Notes: generated from the sequence alone by a model not told the origin. A stretch of 64,000 nt of DNA from Loripinus fragilis (GCA_964019695.1 OZ026522.1:19285977-19349976), one strand, 5' to 3'; positions 22,264-33,533 are shown, counted from the first letter of the stretch. Program-made: numbers and translations.

Positions 22264-22604
22264 AATCTCCTAAGATAAGGCGTGTCGTGCGGGTATTTAT
22301 ATCTTGCTGATCTGACTTAGCAATCCCAGAGGTAGGCGGTCAGCGGATGGAGACATGTTCTGTTCTGTTCTGTTCTGTTTTGCTAATTGAGATGACGTGT
22401 TACTTTAAAAATTACAGCTAAACCATCAACGGCGTCTTGCAAATGCCTCTCGATTCTTTCTCATCTAATTAAAGAAAATCGACATCAAAATAATGTGCTG
22501 TGAATCTTCGGAATTTCCGAATTCATCAAATTCCATTTGCGTTTGTCAAATGTTTAGTGCAACAGCGTTCAAAAGATATAAATATCAGACTTAATATTTG
22601 TCAT
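22264..22604. other. Intronic spacer
   Basis: A short GTTCT repeat (TCTGTTCTGTTCTGTTCTG, near 22358). No exon or repeat family identified otherwise. Confidence 0.35.
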
Positions 22605-22982
22605 CATCACATACTAGCAAAATATGGTCATAAACATGCATGTTATGGTTTATTTTGATTTATCATATGACGTCGCGTCTGGGAGTGAAATAACGCCATG
22701 CAATAAAATCTTTAAACCACTAGTGGTTTATCGATTTACGGGAAACGTTATGACGTCCATAACAACGTTGCGTACATAATGGCAAAATTATAACGTTTTT
22801 ACGCCAGAGTATTAGTCATATGATAAATAGAATCTAACATTCGTGCTCTTGTATTGTTGAATTTATTAAACTCGTTGCGAAAAAGAGATAAAATGCTCGG
22901 CAAGCCTCGCATTTTATCTCTTTTCCCCAACTCGTTTAATAAATTCAATAAAACATGAGCACTCATGTAAGATCCTCTATAT
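22605..22982 (+). mobile_element. Fold-back MITE with TTTATTAAACTCG stem, copy 1
   Basis: The inner hairpin 22858-22951 (TGAATTTATTAAACTCGTTG / CAACTCGTTTAATAAATTCA) encloses GAGATAAAATGC / GCATTTTATCTC. Outer sequence (CGTCTGGGAGTGAAATAACG, CATAATGGCAAAATTATAAC) is shared with 44210-44552. Another internal hairpin is TTTAAACCACTAGTGGTTTA. Confidence 0.75.
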
Positions 22983-23069
22983 ATTTTGAGAAAGATGCTA
23001 ACAATCTTCTATTTCTTACATTTCTAAATTGCACTTTTTTCCAGATTAAATTTTAAAAGTTTCAAAAAT

Positions 23070-24590
23070 AGTAAGTGAGTATGATCAGGAAATACCACAA
23101 TCGCAAACTGCAGACAAACTCATGGCACCGCGAGGAAGAGCCACACAAAAATCACGAGACACCAGGAAGACAAACTAAGCAAAGCAACCAGCTCTCTCTT
23201 CCCCATCAAGGTGATTGCAAAATGGACATAAAGTAACGTACAACAAAACGTAGAGCAATTACGGACTCCCACAATTGGAAAAACAGTAAACAACAAGTCG
23301 ACAACAACAGATCCACCGACTTAGAAAAGAGAGCAGCCTAAGCCACCAGGGGCTTAAATGCATTTTACTGGTACCAAATACTTGCCCTATATTCTGCTGT
23401 TATTGAAGTACTAGGAATGTTCAGCTCGCATGGAAGCCTTCTAACTATTGCAATGTGTCATCATGGAGAAACACTCTAATCAAATTAACACACTATGATG
23501 AACCAAAGAAAAGGCACAACTCACAGATAGTCAGAGCTTAAAAAAACCTCACGTTGAGCCGCGATTGGGCCAGCTACAGATAAGCATCAGGTACCAACCC
23601 ACCGATAAAAGAGTGTCTAGATGGGGTATAATGATTAGTGAATAATTGCCCTTTTTATAGTGAATAATGAGTCAAAAAAATAATGAATAGTGAATAATGA
23701 GGGCCTAAAAAATAATGAATAATCCTATATATTTTTTTTAATGAATTGAAGAAAAAATTAATGAATAGTGAATAATCAGATTTCTTTGCCACCTTTCTTA
23801 CTGTTAATGAATAAATGGTCTTATTTGAATGAATAACCCAAAATTTTAATGAGATGAATAATGGACTAAATTTTTAATGAATAGTGAATACCAGACCCCC
23901 CCCCCCCATCCAGACCCTCATAAAAGCTTTACGTCAGAGCCATCATAGAGTCTGAGACCTGACCCACCGTCGTGCAATTAAAGAGGAAAGCATAGCTATA
24001 AATCGTGATAAGGTTTGAAACCAGGCATGCAGACTGTCGCATGTCATCCAAGTTATATCCAACCTTTATATAACGTTTGATAATCTTTTTGAGTTTATCA
24101 CTAAAATAAGGTTTACCAACAATTCGTTTGAATTCATAAACTAAATCACCATAAAATATAGGTTCTGATATGCCTTGCGGCAGAAGAGTTTTTAACCCAA
24201 TGTTGTATTTAACAATTAACTCTGAGTGTCTGTGGTAAAATTTAGAAAATGCTTTTCGAATTTTATAACCTTGTTTTAATACATGTAACTAAGCAGTTAA
24301 AAATAAGTTTCTGTTGTTGAAGTCATCAACATTAGAACACACTCCTGCAAAACGAATAAGCTGAGAAATATATACACCATAGGAGGGGAGCGAGGAACAT
24401 CTCCATCAAAAAATGGGAAATTTACTATTTTCAAAATTAAAATCATCCCGTTTATCATAAATTTTAGAAGAAACTATGCCATTTGTTATGGACAAGTTTA
24501 AGTCGAAAAACGGAGCTTCAGTTTCAGAAGAATTCGCCTTATTTAGCTGAAGTTCAGTAGGATATATGTTCAAAATAAGGCTTTTTTGTC
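23070..24590 (-). pseudogene. 5'-truncated non-LTR retrotransposon with RT-like ORF remnant
   Basis: Minus-strand relic. The coding remnant is about 23935-24590, read right to left: IYPTELQLNKANSSETEAPF, then ...NGIVSSKIYDKRDDFNF, then fragments matching the C-terminal part of the reverse-transcriptase-like ORF at 61869-62395 (TSYGVYIxQL, GYRYxKLRKxFSKFYRRxxxL, FYGDLVYKxK). I know this tail from large families of reverse-transcriptase proteins in mollusc and cnidarian genomes, where it follows the YLDD active-site block. That block is not present here, so the copy is 5'-truncated and dead. Stops and frameshifts occur. The 3' untranslated part (23070-23340, ending GTGAGTATGATCAGGAAATA) recurs at 26634, 51313 and 60855. 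An AATGAATAGTGAATAATGAG simple repeat fills about 23630-23890. Confidence 0.7.
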
Positions 24591-24652
24591 AATAATACGG
24601 TCAAAGTCTGTGCCTACTTAGCTTAACTTAGAAGAAAAATGAGATAGATCTC

Positions 24653-24846
24653 TGTCCGCTAGACTGGCTCCAGTCCTTAAAACAATTTTACATCAATGTG
24701 TCATATCATATACTTGTAGCCAGTCTTACTCTGATGGCTCTGTTTTAAGGTCCTTAAAACAGAGCCATCAGAGTAAGACTGGCTACAAGTATATGATGTG
24801 ACACATTGATGAAAATTGTTTTAAGGACTGGAGCCAGTCTATCTGT
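24653..24846. mobile_element. Near-perfect fold-back element, ~95-bp arms
   Basis: AGACTGGCTCCAGTCCTTAA through GGCTCTGTTTTAAGG is followed at once by its reverse complement ending TTAAGGACTGGAGCCAGTCT. The arms differ by only a few bases and there is almost no loop. Flanking TCTGTCCG on both sides looks like an 8-base target-site duplication. No second copy was noticed here. Confidence 0.85.
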
Positions 24847-24898
24847 CCGGTTGTCCTTTACATTATCAAGCTGCTTCATGTTATTGAAACGTATATTT

Positions 24899-25020
24899 GA
24901 TCAGAACCTACAGAACGTCGGTCCTGATACTGAATCCAAACTGTTCGACACTTTGATGTGTTATTGAAGATTTTTTCGAAAAAGATAATTTTGAAAAAAG
25001 TCAGCAGACGACAACAAAAG
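24899..25020 (+). mobile_element. GTCGTCTGCTGA MITE fragment
   Basis: Right half only: CGGTCCTGATACTGAATCCA AACTGTTCGACAC through GTCAGCAGACGACAACAAAA. Same family as 26112, 39556 and 41151. Confidence 0.7.
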
Positions 25021-25312
25021 CACGAAAGACTGTATGAAGATGCCCAGTCTACAAGAGTGCGTTAGCTGCTTTGTGTATGTTGTTGTTGCGTTTTGTTGTG
25101 TTTCGCAGATAGGCCTATTGAAGTTTCTTTCAACTTTTGCTGGTATGGCCTGGGTGGAAAATAAGTAAAATTCTTACCTGTGATTTCCAGACAGGTATCA
25201 GAGAAATCTACTAAAAGTCAAATAATATTGAGATAAGATTTACAACATCGTAATTGTTTCTTCACTCCCTTTCAGAGATAAAAATAAACAGATTCTAACG
25301 CTTTGCATGCTG

Positions 25313-25640
25313 GGAAATTTCTCAAAAAATGTCGTCTGCAGAAAAATTTCAAACTCTATTTTTTTGAAAAATTATTTGAGATATACGTTCAGCGTGTCAA
25401 CAGTTTGAATCCAGATCAGGTCCGACGTATTTCTTCACTCCCATTCACAGATAAAAACGCTTTGCATACTAAGTATTTTTTTCAAAAAGAAATGTCGTCT
25501 TCTGAAGATTTTCAACTCAACTTAAAAAAAAAAGAAAAAAAGAATACCATCAGCGTGTCAGACAGCTTGGAACCCGATCAGGTCCGACGTTTTGTCGGGC
25601 CTGATCTGGATCTAGAATGTTTGCAAAGATTATCCTCAGC
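25313..25640. mobile_element. Composite of GTCGTCTGCTGA MITE pieces
   Basis: Two partial left halves in tandem (TGTCGTCTGCAGAAAAATTT, then ATGTCGTCTTCTGAAGATTT), each followed by a stretch like CAGTTTGAATCCAGATCAGG TCCGACG. The long ORF across this segment is repeat translation, not a gene. Confidence 0.6.
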
Positions 25641-25945
25641 CACCAACATATGTAGCCGGCAGCAAGGCAAGGCGCGTGGAAATTCCCTTAATCCAGGTCT
25701 ATATCCTAACCAGAAGGGGTCGTACGAAATTTAACGCTCCACGTAACAATGTGTACAAATACAATGATCTACAAATTTGGCCTTAACGTACACCTACCCC
25801 AAGGTGCCAAATGTTAAATGCATGCACGTATGTTGATCCTCGCCACCCCGATTCCTCTACAGCAGACTTACGATTCTAGAGATGTATGCTACCCAAATAT
25901 TTGTTTTAGAGATTAAGTCGAGGAAATCCATTAATATGTTTTTAA
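25641..25945. other. Spacer
   Basis: No feature supported between the composite MITE and the SAP-like ORF. Confidence 0.3.
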
Positions 25946-26122
25946 ACATGGACTGATATTCTAGCAGAAAAGCTTCTAACGATGCCTGAAAACCTTGGCT
26001 TAGATATCAAGGGAAGAAAACATGAATTGATGAAAGAACTAATTGACAGTTACGACTTAAGCAGAGCCAATAGCCTTACAGGCATACACGTTAACTCTGT
26101 GCCCTCTAGTGCCGTCTGCTGA
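25946..26122 (+). pseudogene. Exon-like ORF with SAP-like segment
   Basis: An open frame of about 58 codons reads TDILAEKLLTMPENLGLDI, then KGRKHELMKELIDSYDLS. The LGLDIKGRKHELMKEL stretch resembles the helix-turn-helix core of SAP DNA-binding motifs (pattern LGLxxxGxKxELxxRL), which is family knowledge applied by eye. The frame is closed upstream at 25943. Its last codons run into a MITE that starts near 26112, so this is probably an exon relic or part of a decayed element ORF. A weak acceptor (TATTCTAG|CAG) lies at about 25963. Function cannot be assigned. Confidence 0.25.
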
Positions 26123-26262
26123 TAACTTTTGCAAACAGTTTGGTCCCAGATCAGGCCCGACAAAATGTCGGGTCTGATCTGGATCCAAACTGTTTGACAC
26201 TCTGATGGTATTCCTGTTAGATTTTTTCGAAAAAATTGATTTTGAAACAAATCTGCAGACGA
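26112..26262 (+). mobile_element. GTCGTCTGCTGA MITE, copy
   Basis: About 150 bp. Ends GCCGTCTGCTGATAAC and AAATCTGCAGACGAC. The central palindrome GATCAGGCCCGACA / TGTCGGGTCTGATC lies between CAAACAGTTTGGTCC and GGATCCAAACTGTTTG. Complete relatives at 39556 and 41151. Confidence 0.8.
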
Positions 26263-26372
26263 CAAAAAGGAATACATAATTACCCAGTAGGCTATGAGTT
26301 CATGCTTTTACATATTTGCATTCTGTGCAATTATGCTTTTTTGTCGTCTGCTGACCTTTTTTCAAAAAGAAA

Positions 26373-26583
26373 TTAAAGGGAGCGTTGTGGCTCAGTGGTA
26401 GAGTGCTTGACTCGAGACCGAAGGGCCGCGGGTTCGAGCCTCACCGGCGTCACTGCGTTGTGTCCTTGAGCAAGAACATTAATCCTAGCTTAGTACTGGT
26501 TCAACCCAGGAAGACCCGTCCCTTTATAACTGAAAGATTGTTGATGGGACGTAAAGAATCAAATCAAACAAACAAACAAACAA
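26373..26583 (+). mobile_element. tRNA-derived SINE, full length
   Basis: Best copy in the window. It has an A box (TGGCTCAGTGGTAGAGTGCT), a B box (GGTTCGAGCCT), the body CACTGCGTTGTGTCCTTGAG and CTTAGTACTGGTTCAACCCA, and a tail TTGATGGGACGTAAAGAATC ending in (CAAA)n. Known biology: such elements are transcribed by RNA polymerase III and moved by a partner LINE. The tail does not match the 3' ends of the retrotransposon relics here, so the partner is not identified. Confidence 0.85.
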
Positions 26584-26633
26584 TTTCTTTTAATTTTATG
26601 AACTATACTCCTCCCCGATTATACCCTGAAAAA

Positions 26634-26856
26634 TAGTGAGTATGATCAGGAAATACCACAATCACAAACTGCAGACAAACACATGGCATCGCGAGGAAAT
26701 GCCACACAACAACCATGAGACACCAGGAAGACAAACTAAGCAAAGCAACCAGCTCTCTCTTCCCCATCAAAATGATTGCAAAACTAGAATGGACATAAAG
26801 TAACGTACACCAAAACATAGAACAATTACAGACTCCCACAATCTTTAAAGCCGCCT
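26634..26856 (-). mobile_element. Non-LTR retrotransposon 3' end fragment
   Basis: Nearly the same as 23073-23290: GTGAGTATGATCAGGAAATA, CAAACTGCAGACAAAC, CACCAGGAAGACAAACTAAG, CAACCAGCTCTCTCTTCCCC. About 220 bp only. Confidence 0.75.
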
Positions 26857-27027
26857 CCACATTATGACGAAATTAGTCGAGGCATTTACACTAAAACCAG
26901 TTGAGTCGACGCACTGTCAACGAATTTATAAAGAAAATGAAAAATCATGAAAAATGTTGAATAAACCACAAAGTACGCTGAAACCCCCGACGAATGTGAT
27001 CAGCGAAATTATAAGAATATATCATGA

Positions 27028-27144
27028 GTGTGAGGGTGGGATAGAAAAATCCGTCCCGAAGATCACCGATTGGCATCACGAGGCTTGCCGAGTGATGACA
27101 AACGGTGATCGCGAGGGACAGATTTTTCTATCCCACCCTCACAC
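27028..27144. mobile_element. Fold-back MITE, full copy
   Basis: Ends GTGTGAGGGTGGGATAGAAA AATC and the exact complement GATTTTTCTATCCCACCCTC ACAC. Interior GATCACCGATTGGCATCACG pairs with GTGATGACAAACGGTGATC. Truncated relative at 11339-11421. Confidence 0.85.
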
Positions 27145-27656
27145 GAATAATGGATTCAGTCGTTTTCTTGCTAACCACTATGTACCACATTTTATATTGG
27201 AAAGAACATGAAAAAGGCTTCCAGAAAGTCCTGAATTCATTGAGATGCGACATGGTGACATCAAGTCACGAATCGACGTGCGGCCAGCATGCGGCCCACG
27301 TGCGGCTATTCGTTTTTTATCTTTCCCTAGGGCTGGTACGGGTATGTGAGATACAATGTAGAAGTTTCTCCCATGGGTAAAACAACGGAAATCCCGATCT
27401 TGTGTGCGAGAAATAAAGAGCTGAGACCGAATTTGAAACGCAAAGAGAACGAGCTCTTAACGTTCTAGTAACGACAAGCTAACGAGAAAAGAACATCAAA
27501 GTTCTCTTAACGAACACCCAACGTGTTGTGCGTACTCCCTTTGCGCGCGCTCTGTGAATAATTAGCGTATCCGAACCAACAAGGACAAGGGTTTAAAATT
27601 AGAAATCCTGGAACAGTCTACCTATGAATAACCAATAAGCAAACCCATATACAAAA
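27145..27656. other. Intronic spacer
   Basis: No exon or repeat family supported. Confidence 0.35.
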
Positions 27657-27901
27657 TGAGCCGTGACATGCTATTTCCAACAATGTGGTGTTTTGACAAG
27701 TGTAGATTCAGACGAGCCTGTGCAGCCTCCTTTTAAGCTTAGAAGCTAAAAATGATGTTCTGTCAGTAGCTTAGCACTCATTGAATAATCAAGCGACAAG
27801 CAAAGGCTCTGATCAGTCGGCGCGTATGCGCAGGCTGGTCTGAGCCTTTACTGGTCGCACATACATATACCAAATTGTTGGAAATCTCACGCCACGGATC
27901 A
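27657..27901 (+). mobile_element. TGAGCCGTGACATG MITE, copy 5
   Basis: Ends TGAGCCGTGACATGCTATTT and AAATCTCACGCCACGGATCA, interior as in copy 1. Confidence 0.85.
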
Positions 27902-28242
27902 AATGTAGTCTCAGACCAGATTGCTCCCAGAGCTTGGACTATTTTGTTTGCGCATGCGTTTCCTCTCTGGTGATTTAATTCTGATACTCAAATAACTAAA
28001 CAGCATCATGACAATGGCAAGAAAAAATCTGAGAGTAGATCTGTTGTTATGCTCTACAGCAAAGAAATAACTATGAATGTTAGGGTAAAGTCATGAAACT
28101 TCGGACACGAGGTAAATTCGGACACACATTTGCAAACAGTGGACATCCAGATGAGACGGCTCCTTATGAGCCGTCTCATGAGGATTTTCACTGGTTTCTT
28201 TATTAATTTCTTTTTTATTCCAATATTTGAAATATGAAACGG

Positions 28243-28462
28243 GTAGTCTCTGGTTTACCGGGCGCACTTGATTCTATTTGTTGTTTAGGGATTTCTACCA
28301 TATTGGAATCCGAAAAGATCGTAACAATGTGGCCTACAAATGATTTAATAGCTCTTACACGAAAAGGAAGCAGGGGTGTGGGGGCGCATCCCCCATTATT
28401 TAACAAGCCAAACGTCAAGATTTAGTCTTACGTCATAAACTACGCTCGGTAAACCAGAGGTG
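28243..28462. mobile_element. MITE with TCTGGTTTACCG ends
   Basis: TCTCTGGTTTACCGGGCGCA at the left and its imperfect complement CGGTAAACCAGAGGTGCGCC at the right, 220 bp. The ORFs on both strands inside are not convincing. A hairpin (GAGACGGCTC/GAGCCGTCTC) near 28153-28180 lies just outside. Confidence 0.5.
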
Positions 28463-28689
28463 CGCCGTTTTGAATTTCTTGTTAATTTTCGCATTGTATT
28501 TCCGCTTTCCACTTACCTGCTCCAAATTCTGTATATTATCTGCCATTGTTCAGACGAACTCCGGGCAACAGGCCACACACGCACAGACTTATCAATTTAT
28601 GCTTACCCGTCTATTGTTGATGGAGTTGTCTCCTAGTTTCGTTTCCGGTCATAATCTAGGCAAAGTAAACGGTGAATTTCAGGTCCATT

Positions 28690-29860
28690 TCTAGCTCATC
28701 TGGACCAGAGACTGAATATTAGCTTTTAAATGTCATTGGTCTTCGTTCAGTGGTCGTCGTACGTCGTCCGTCCACTAATCTGAATTTAAAATAGTGTTCC
28801 CATAATGCTGCGCAGAACAAAATGGCTCTAGAACTCAGAGCTAAATATAGAAGTATCTTTTAGTTGGATTTGTTTGATTCTTTACGTCCCATCAACAATC
28901 TTTAATTTATGTAGAGACAGGTCTTCAAAATGAATGCCCACTACCTTAACTGCACATATGGTTCTGCTCTGCTGAACAAAATGGCCACCAGAGCTAACAT
29001 AGATATCTCCTCCTGAATAACTGACCCAAGCGCAAAATAATTTCACACGAAAATTCTAATAATGCCCACAACCATAATTGCATAAATTGAGATCGCTGAA
29101 CTAAATGGTCACCCGGGCTAAAAATGTAAGATATCTCCTAAATCACTTGCCCAAATTCATTATGATTTCACAGAATCGTTCTACCCAAACAAATGGTTCT
29201 GCTCTGTATGAAATGGCTATTACAGCTAAAAACAGAAATATCTTTTAAAGGCATCCCTTCCAGAACCACTGGCACGAATTCTAAAAATATTTTCGCAAAA
29301 TGTTCATCTTAATGTCCTATAACCAATTGTACAAACTGCTCTGCTCCACTGAATAAAATAAACATAATTAAGAGATAAAGTTAGAAATATCTTAAAACGA
29401 CATCACCTCCAGAACCACTGGCCACAATTCAAAATAATTTCATAGAAATGCTCCTCGTCATGCCCACTACCAAATTATAAATAACGGTTTCACTCCATTG
29501 AAAAAAAAAATACCACCAGAGCTAAAAAATAAAAACATTTAAATGATAATTCCCCTTGAATCGCTGGTATTAATTCAAAAATAATTTCATAGAGCTGTGC
29601 CTCATAAAGCCCACTACCAAAATTGTACAAATTGTTTCAGTCTACTGAACAAAATGGCCACAACTGACAAAATAAAATAAATCTCTAAAAATCATATTTT
29701 CCTAAACCACGTCAACCCAAATTCAAAATATGTTCAGGGTTGGCATTTGCAGATCATTCATCTTTGATTCCCATCAAAACATGCTTTAAGCCCATTAAAG
29801 TTTAATTTTATTTAGAAATTTCTTAGGGTAATGGAAGTAAAATGTAACAAATGGTTCTAG
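28690..29860. repeat. Diverged ~180-bp tandem repeats inside an element
   Basis: Repeated blocks share AACAAAATGGC(C/T)ACCAGAGCTA, AATATCT, TAATTTCACA and CCCACTACCAAAATTG. The region starts after CTAGCTCATCTGGACCAGAG and a CGTCGTACGTCGTCCGTCC stretch. A SINE tail fragment (minus strand, 28866-28925, TTTACGTCCCATCAACAATC) is embedded. It is probably a non-autonomous element with internal tandem repeats; the boundaries are uncertain. Confidence 0.55.
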
Positions 29861-30036
29861 TCGCATGACCAAGGTGACCGCCAAGATCATATTTGGGAAA
29901 ACTCTTTTTTCAAATCTTCTTCTCTGTAACCCAAAGGCAGCACCTACCATTTTTCTTCAAATTATGAACCAATGTTACCCTTGGCATGGTCAAATCTGGT
30001 TCCTGATGCATTTCATTGAAAACAATTTTGAAAATT

Positions 30037-30261
30037 TGAGCCGTGACATAACATTTCCAACAATGTGGCATTTTGACAAGTGTAGACTCAGGCGAGGTTG
30101 TGCAGCCTCCTTTTAAGCTTAGAAACTCCAAATGATGTTCAGTCAGTAGCTTAACACTCATAGAATATTCAAGCGACTAGCAAAGGCTCTGATCAGACTG
30201 CGCGTATGCGCAGGCTGATCTGAGGCTTTGCTAGTCTCACAAAATCTCATGTCGCGGCTCA
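30037..30261 (+). mobile_element. TGAGCCGTGACATG MITE, copy 6
   Basis: Ends TGAGCCGTGACATAACATTT and AAATCTCATGTCGCGGCTCA. About 20 bp of the right inner region (the CACATACCACATTGTTGG part) is deleted. Confidence 0.85.
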
Positions 30262-31419
30262 TTTGATTTTTCAAGTGTCGTTTAAGCCAAAGCCAAAAAC
30301 TTTTTGGCTATATTTAACCCATTGAGTTAATGATAAAGAGGTTGACCTTTGACCTTTAGCATAGGTCTCGCATATTCTACTGCCATCAATAAATTTGACA
30401 ATTTGATGTCGTATATCATATGGCGCATGCTTTGAATGAGAAACCTTAATATGACTGTATTGTCTATGTCACATTACCAAAATGTCCAGGTAAACTTTGT
30501 CTCTGAAACTAATAGGACTAACCACCTAAAAAAACTTTTTGTGGCTTTCCCTGGGTAGAAACCAGTACCGCCGGGAGGGTTTATGATTTGTTTGTTTATT
30601 ATATGACGGGAGCACCTAGCCTGGGTTCCAGTCTGATCATTTTTTCTTCTTTTTTTATTTTTCCGTTCCTTGGTCAAAAATGACAGCCTGGGGAACTTTG
30701 ATTTCAATTGACAGCGCCACCTGGATTTTTCCTCAAATTTTGTGGGGTAAAGCCAAGAACGATAATCCTATCGGATAACTCTATTGTGCTATAAATAGTG
30801 ACAGGAATCCCAGTGGAAAGATAGATAGAAAGGCAAACATTACCAACTCTGTCCTATCATCGATTGCATCTTTGTTGACGATGAATTAAATTGAAACAGC
30901 ATTTTCCGACGTTGGTGTATTTTTTAAGTAGTTATTTTTGCCTTTGTGAGACACGCATTTAATAAACACGGTCTCGAACGAAAATACACATTGTATACTT
31001 GCTTAGAGACACGGTCGAGATAAACACAACACATCCGTGAAAAACGTCATCTCCTTTGAATTTTCGCAATATTTTTGACACTTCAGTTACATCTCTGTGT
31101 CCTTTGTTTTGGATCGATCTGTCTCGAACCAAGTAAACAAATTCCATCTTTTTCCATGATCAGCTGATTGATAAAGGCATCCTCATCAGATTGGTGTCTC
31201 CTTATCATCTTTATTACGTCACACTAAAGCAGCAGGCTATAATTAGATTAATCGGCTTACCGGGTTATCAAAGGGAAATACCACCGATGTCCCCAGGCGT
31301 CAATATTAATCGAAATCAATAACGAACAACCGATACCTTTGATGTGGTATATTTTCATTCTCTTATTTTTTTTAGAATATTAGCATTAGAAAATATTGCC
31401 AAAATATTGACGACTGGAC
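30262..31419. other. Intronic spacer with a SINE tail
   Basis: 30533-30640 (ACTTTTTGTGGCTTTCCCTG, ACCAGTACCGCCGGGAGGG, GACGGGAGCACC) is the body of the SINE described at 31425-31757, without its tRNA-like head. The remainder shows no exon. Confidence 0.5.
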
Positions 31420-31424
31420 CCAGG

Positions 31425-31757
31425 CTAGGGAGCACCCGAAGGCTCACCGAAAGTGGTTTTATGTGGTTTTATGTTTTTTTTATGGAGAAGCCGGGAATCG
31501 AACCTGCGACCCCTGGTTTACAAGGCATAGCGCTTATCCACTACACCACGGGGGCTTCTCAAAACTTTTTGTGGCTTTCCCTGGGTAGAAACCAGTACCG
31601 CCGGGAGGGTTTATGATTTGTTTGTTTATTATATGACGGGAGCACCCGAAGGCTCACCGAAAGTGGTTTTATGGTTTTATGGAGAAGCCGGGAATCGAAC
31701 CTGCGACCCCTGGTTTACAAGGCATAGCGCTTATCCACTACACCACGGGGGCTTCTC
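31425..31757 (-). mobile_element. Two tandem tRNA-derived SINEs (second family)
   Basis: Two minus-strand copies, heads at 31484-31557 and 31680-31757, spaced about 196 bp. Each head reads GAAGCCCCCGTGGTGTAGTG, then a B box GGTTCGATTCCCGGCTTCTC, with a 7-8 bp acceptor stem (AGAAGCC/GGCTTCT). The anticodon arm (GCCTTGTAAACCAGG) gives an 8-base loop, so a functional tRNA is unlikely. The body between them (CTTTTTGTGGCTTTCCCTGG, GTACCGCCGGGAGGG) also occurs at 30533-30640. Confidence 0.7.
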
Positions 31758-31904
31758 TATACCACCTTTGGTATTTGCATATAGCATAAGTGATAAGGGT
31801 CTTACAAAGCTTGTTCAAATGATGATCTCGGATTATCCTGATGTACTTTATATATACAAGACATTACATTTGGAATAGATACAAACATAAGTATAAGACT
31901 TATT

Positions 31905-32020
31905 TAAAGTAAGTAAGGGTGCAAAGATCAGAAATCGATACACTCAAGTACCACACCTGACCAGGGTACCAATGGGAAAGTTACAAACTCATAGTTGGAC
32001 ACCACAAGCGAGAGCCCTTA
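31905..32020 (-). mobile_element. Non-LTR retrotransposon 3' end fragment
   Basis: AGTAAGTAAGGGTGCAAAGA, CGATACACTCAAGTACCACA, CCAATGGGAAAGT: the same terminus as 61337-61450. Confidence 0.75.
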
Positions 32021-32970
32021 ATGTATTGGAATGTTTTGCTGCTGTTTTATTTCTAAATATAAATATAGACGTCGTCATTATCAATCATGTTATTATCATG
32101 TTTAATTTTTAGTATTCAGGTTATTATCATGTTTATTTATTATTCATGATTATGATTTATGCTATTTTAATTATTGCATATTCCCCCAAAATGTTCTGCT
32201 GAATTTGCAATAAACTGTACAAAAATAGAAATTATTGATGACTGTGTTATCAAACATTTTTTACCTCAATAAAGTTCCAATAAAAGCCTGGTAGATGTTT
32301 TAATCTTTTGAGCTCTAGATAATAGGGTGTGTGTTTGAATTATTCGACCGATCCACATGAAAACAGACAACCAACTAGCTTAATGATAAATAGCTCAATA
32401 AGGGCAAATTTGACCCCCTTTGGAGCCCAAAACTGAAAGTTGCGTTTTACCAATTTCTTATGATTAGTTTGTTGGAAGAATAACCCAAGTGTAAAATTCT
32501 GGCATTTATTTAACATTCCCGTTACTATAGTAACAAAAATGGCCGACAAAATAGGCTTAAAATAGAGAAAATGCATTATCGCGAGACCTGACGATATCTC
32601 ATCTAGATCTCTTGCATTATGGGTAACTAGCGATATTTGGCGAATCCCGTTCAACTCTCGCGCTCCTGTAGTGACGAAATTTATTGTTAAAAATAGCAAA
32701 AAGTTAAATTTTTGACAGTTTATCATTTCTCTTTTAGTCAATATTTTCTGGATCATGCAAGCAGTAATCGCATAATATATTTTTAATAAAAATTGCGGTT
32801 CAATCCCAGTGTGCAATAGCGAAAGGCGACAGGTTAGTACGCGCTAGCGTGCTTCCTGTCTGCGACAATGAGACAAAATGCCATTTTGCACCAACAATAA
32901 GGCTTTGAGATACCGATATTTTAAGAATTAGATATCAGCTCAGCTAGATACCAAAGATTCCTTTTAATAT
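32021..32970. other. Intronic spacer
   Basis: A 158-codon minus-strand frame (32340-32816) is the longest non-repeat ORF in the window. It is AT-rich and lacks splice context or any recognisable domain, so it is not called as a gene. A GACAGG...CCTGTC inverted pair lies at about 32829-32861. Confidence 0.35.
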
Positions 32971-33533
32971 ACTGAGGGAAAAAAAGTTTAGCAATATACT
33001 TTGAGGATTCACAGTTTAGAAGAAATAGGACTTTTAATTTCATAGCGTCAAAAATATGTGTTGACAAACGTTCACGAGTACGATGACATTAACAGGTTGA
33101 CATTTCACAAAATGTAAAGTCTGATTTTATGCCCCCTTGCTAAAACAGCTTATCTGGCAATAGTATGAATAGTTTTCGACTAAAAGTTTCATTTTTCTGT
33201 CAAATGTTTAGATCCAAAAGCAAGAAAGTGAAAAACGGTTTAAAACAGAACGTTAAGTTTACCCTTTTCGTACAGTTTTAGTTGAAAATCGTGTATTTCC
33301 AAATTACCTCCCTTTCAATTGAATAACGTTTGAAATTAAAATGCTCAGAAGATCAAATCCGCACTATGAAGTCGGATTTTGTTTCTTTTTACAACTTGCG
33401 GGTAGCCATTATGTCATTTTCAAACAACTGACATGTTTGCGAACCTGCCAATTAAAAAGATCTAATGCTTCAAAGATCACATATGGGAAAACCCATTATA
33501 AATAATTGCTAAACTTTTTTCCCTCAGTATATG
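32971..33533. mobile_element. MITE with ATATACTGAGGGAAAAAAAG ends
   Basis: 563 bp with ~30-bp inverted ends: ATATACTGAGGGAAAAAAAG TTTAGCAAT and ATTGCTAAACTTTTTTCCCT CAGTATAT. No coding sequence inside. Single copy in this window. Confidence 0.8.

Noticed and set aside
25303..25734. 143-codon plus-strand ORF
   Set aside because: It is assembled from two partial GTCGTCTGCTGA MITE copies; matching sequence recurs in non-coding copies.
31484..31757. Two tRNA genes (minus strand)
   Set aside because: Good A and B boxes and acceptor stem, but the anticodon arm gives an abnormal loop, and both are heads of a repeated SINE with a shared body.
32340..32816. 158-codon minus-strand ORF
   Set aside because: AT-rich, no recognisable domain, no splice sites or promoter, and it lies in an intron of the opposite strand; length alone is not enough.
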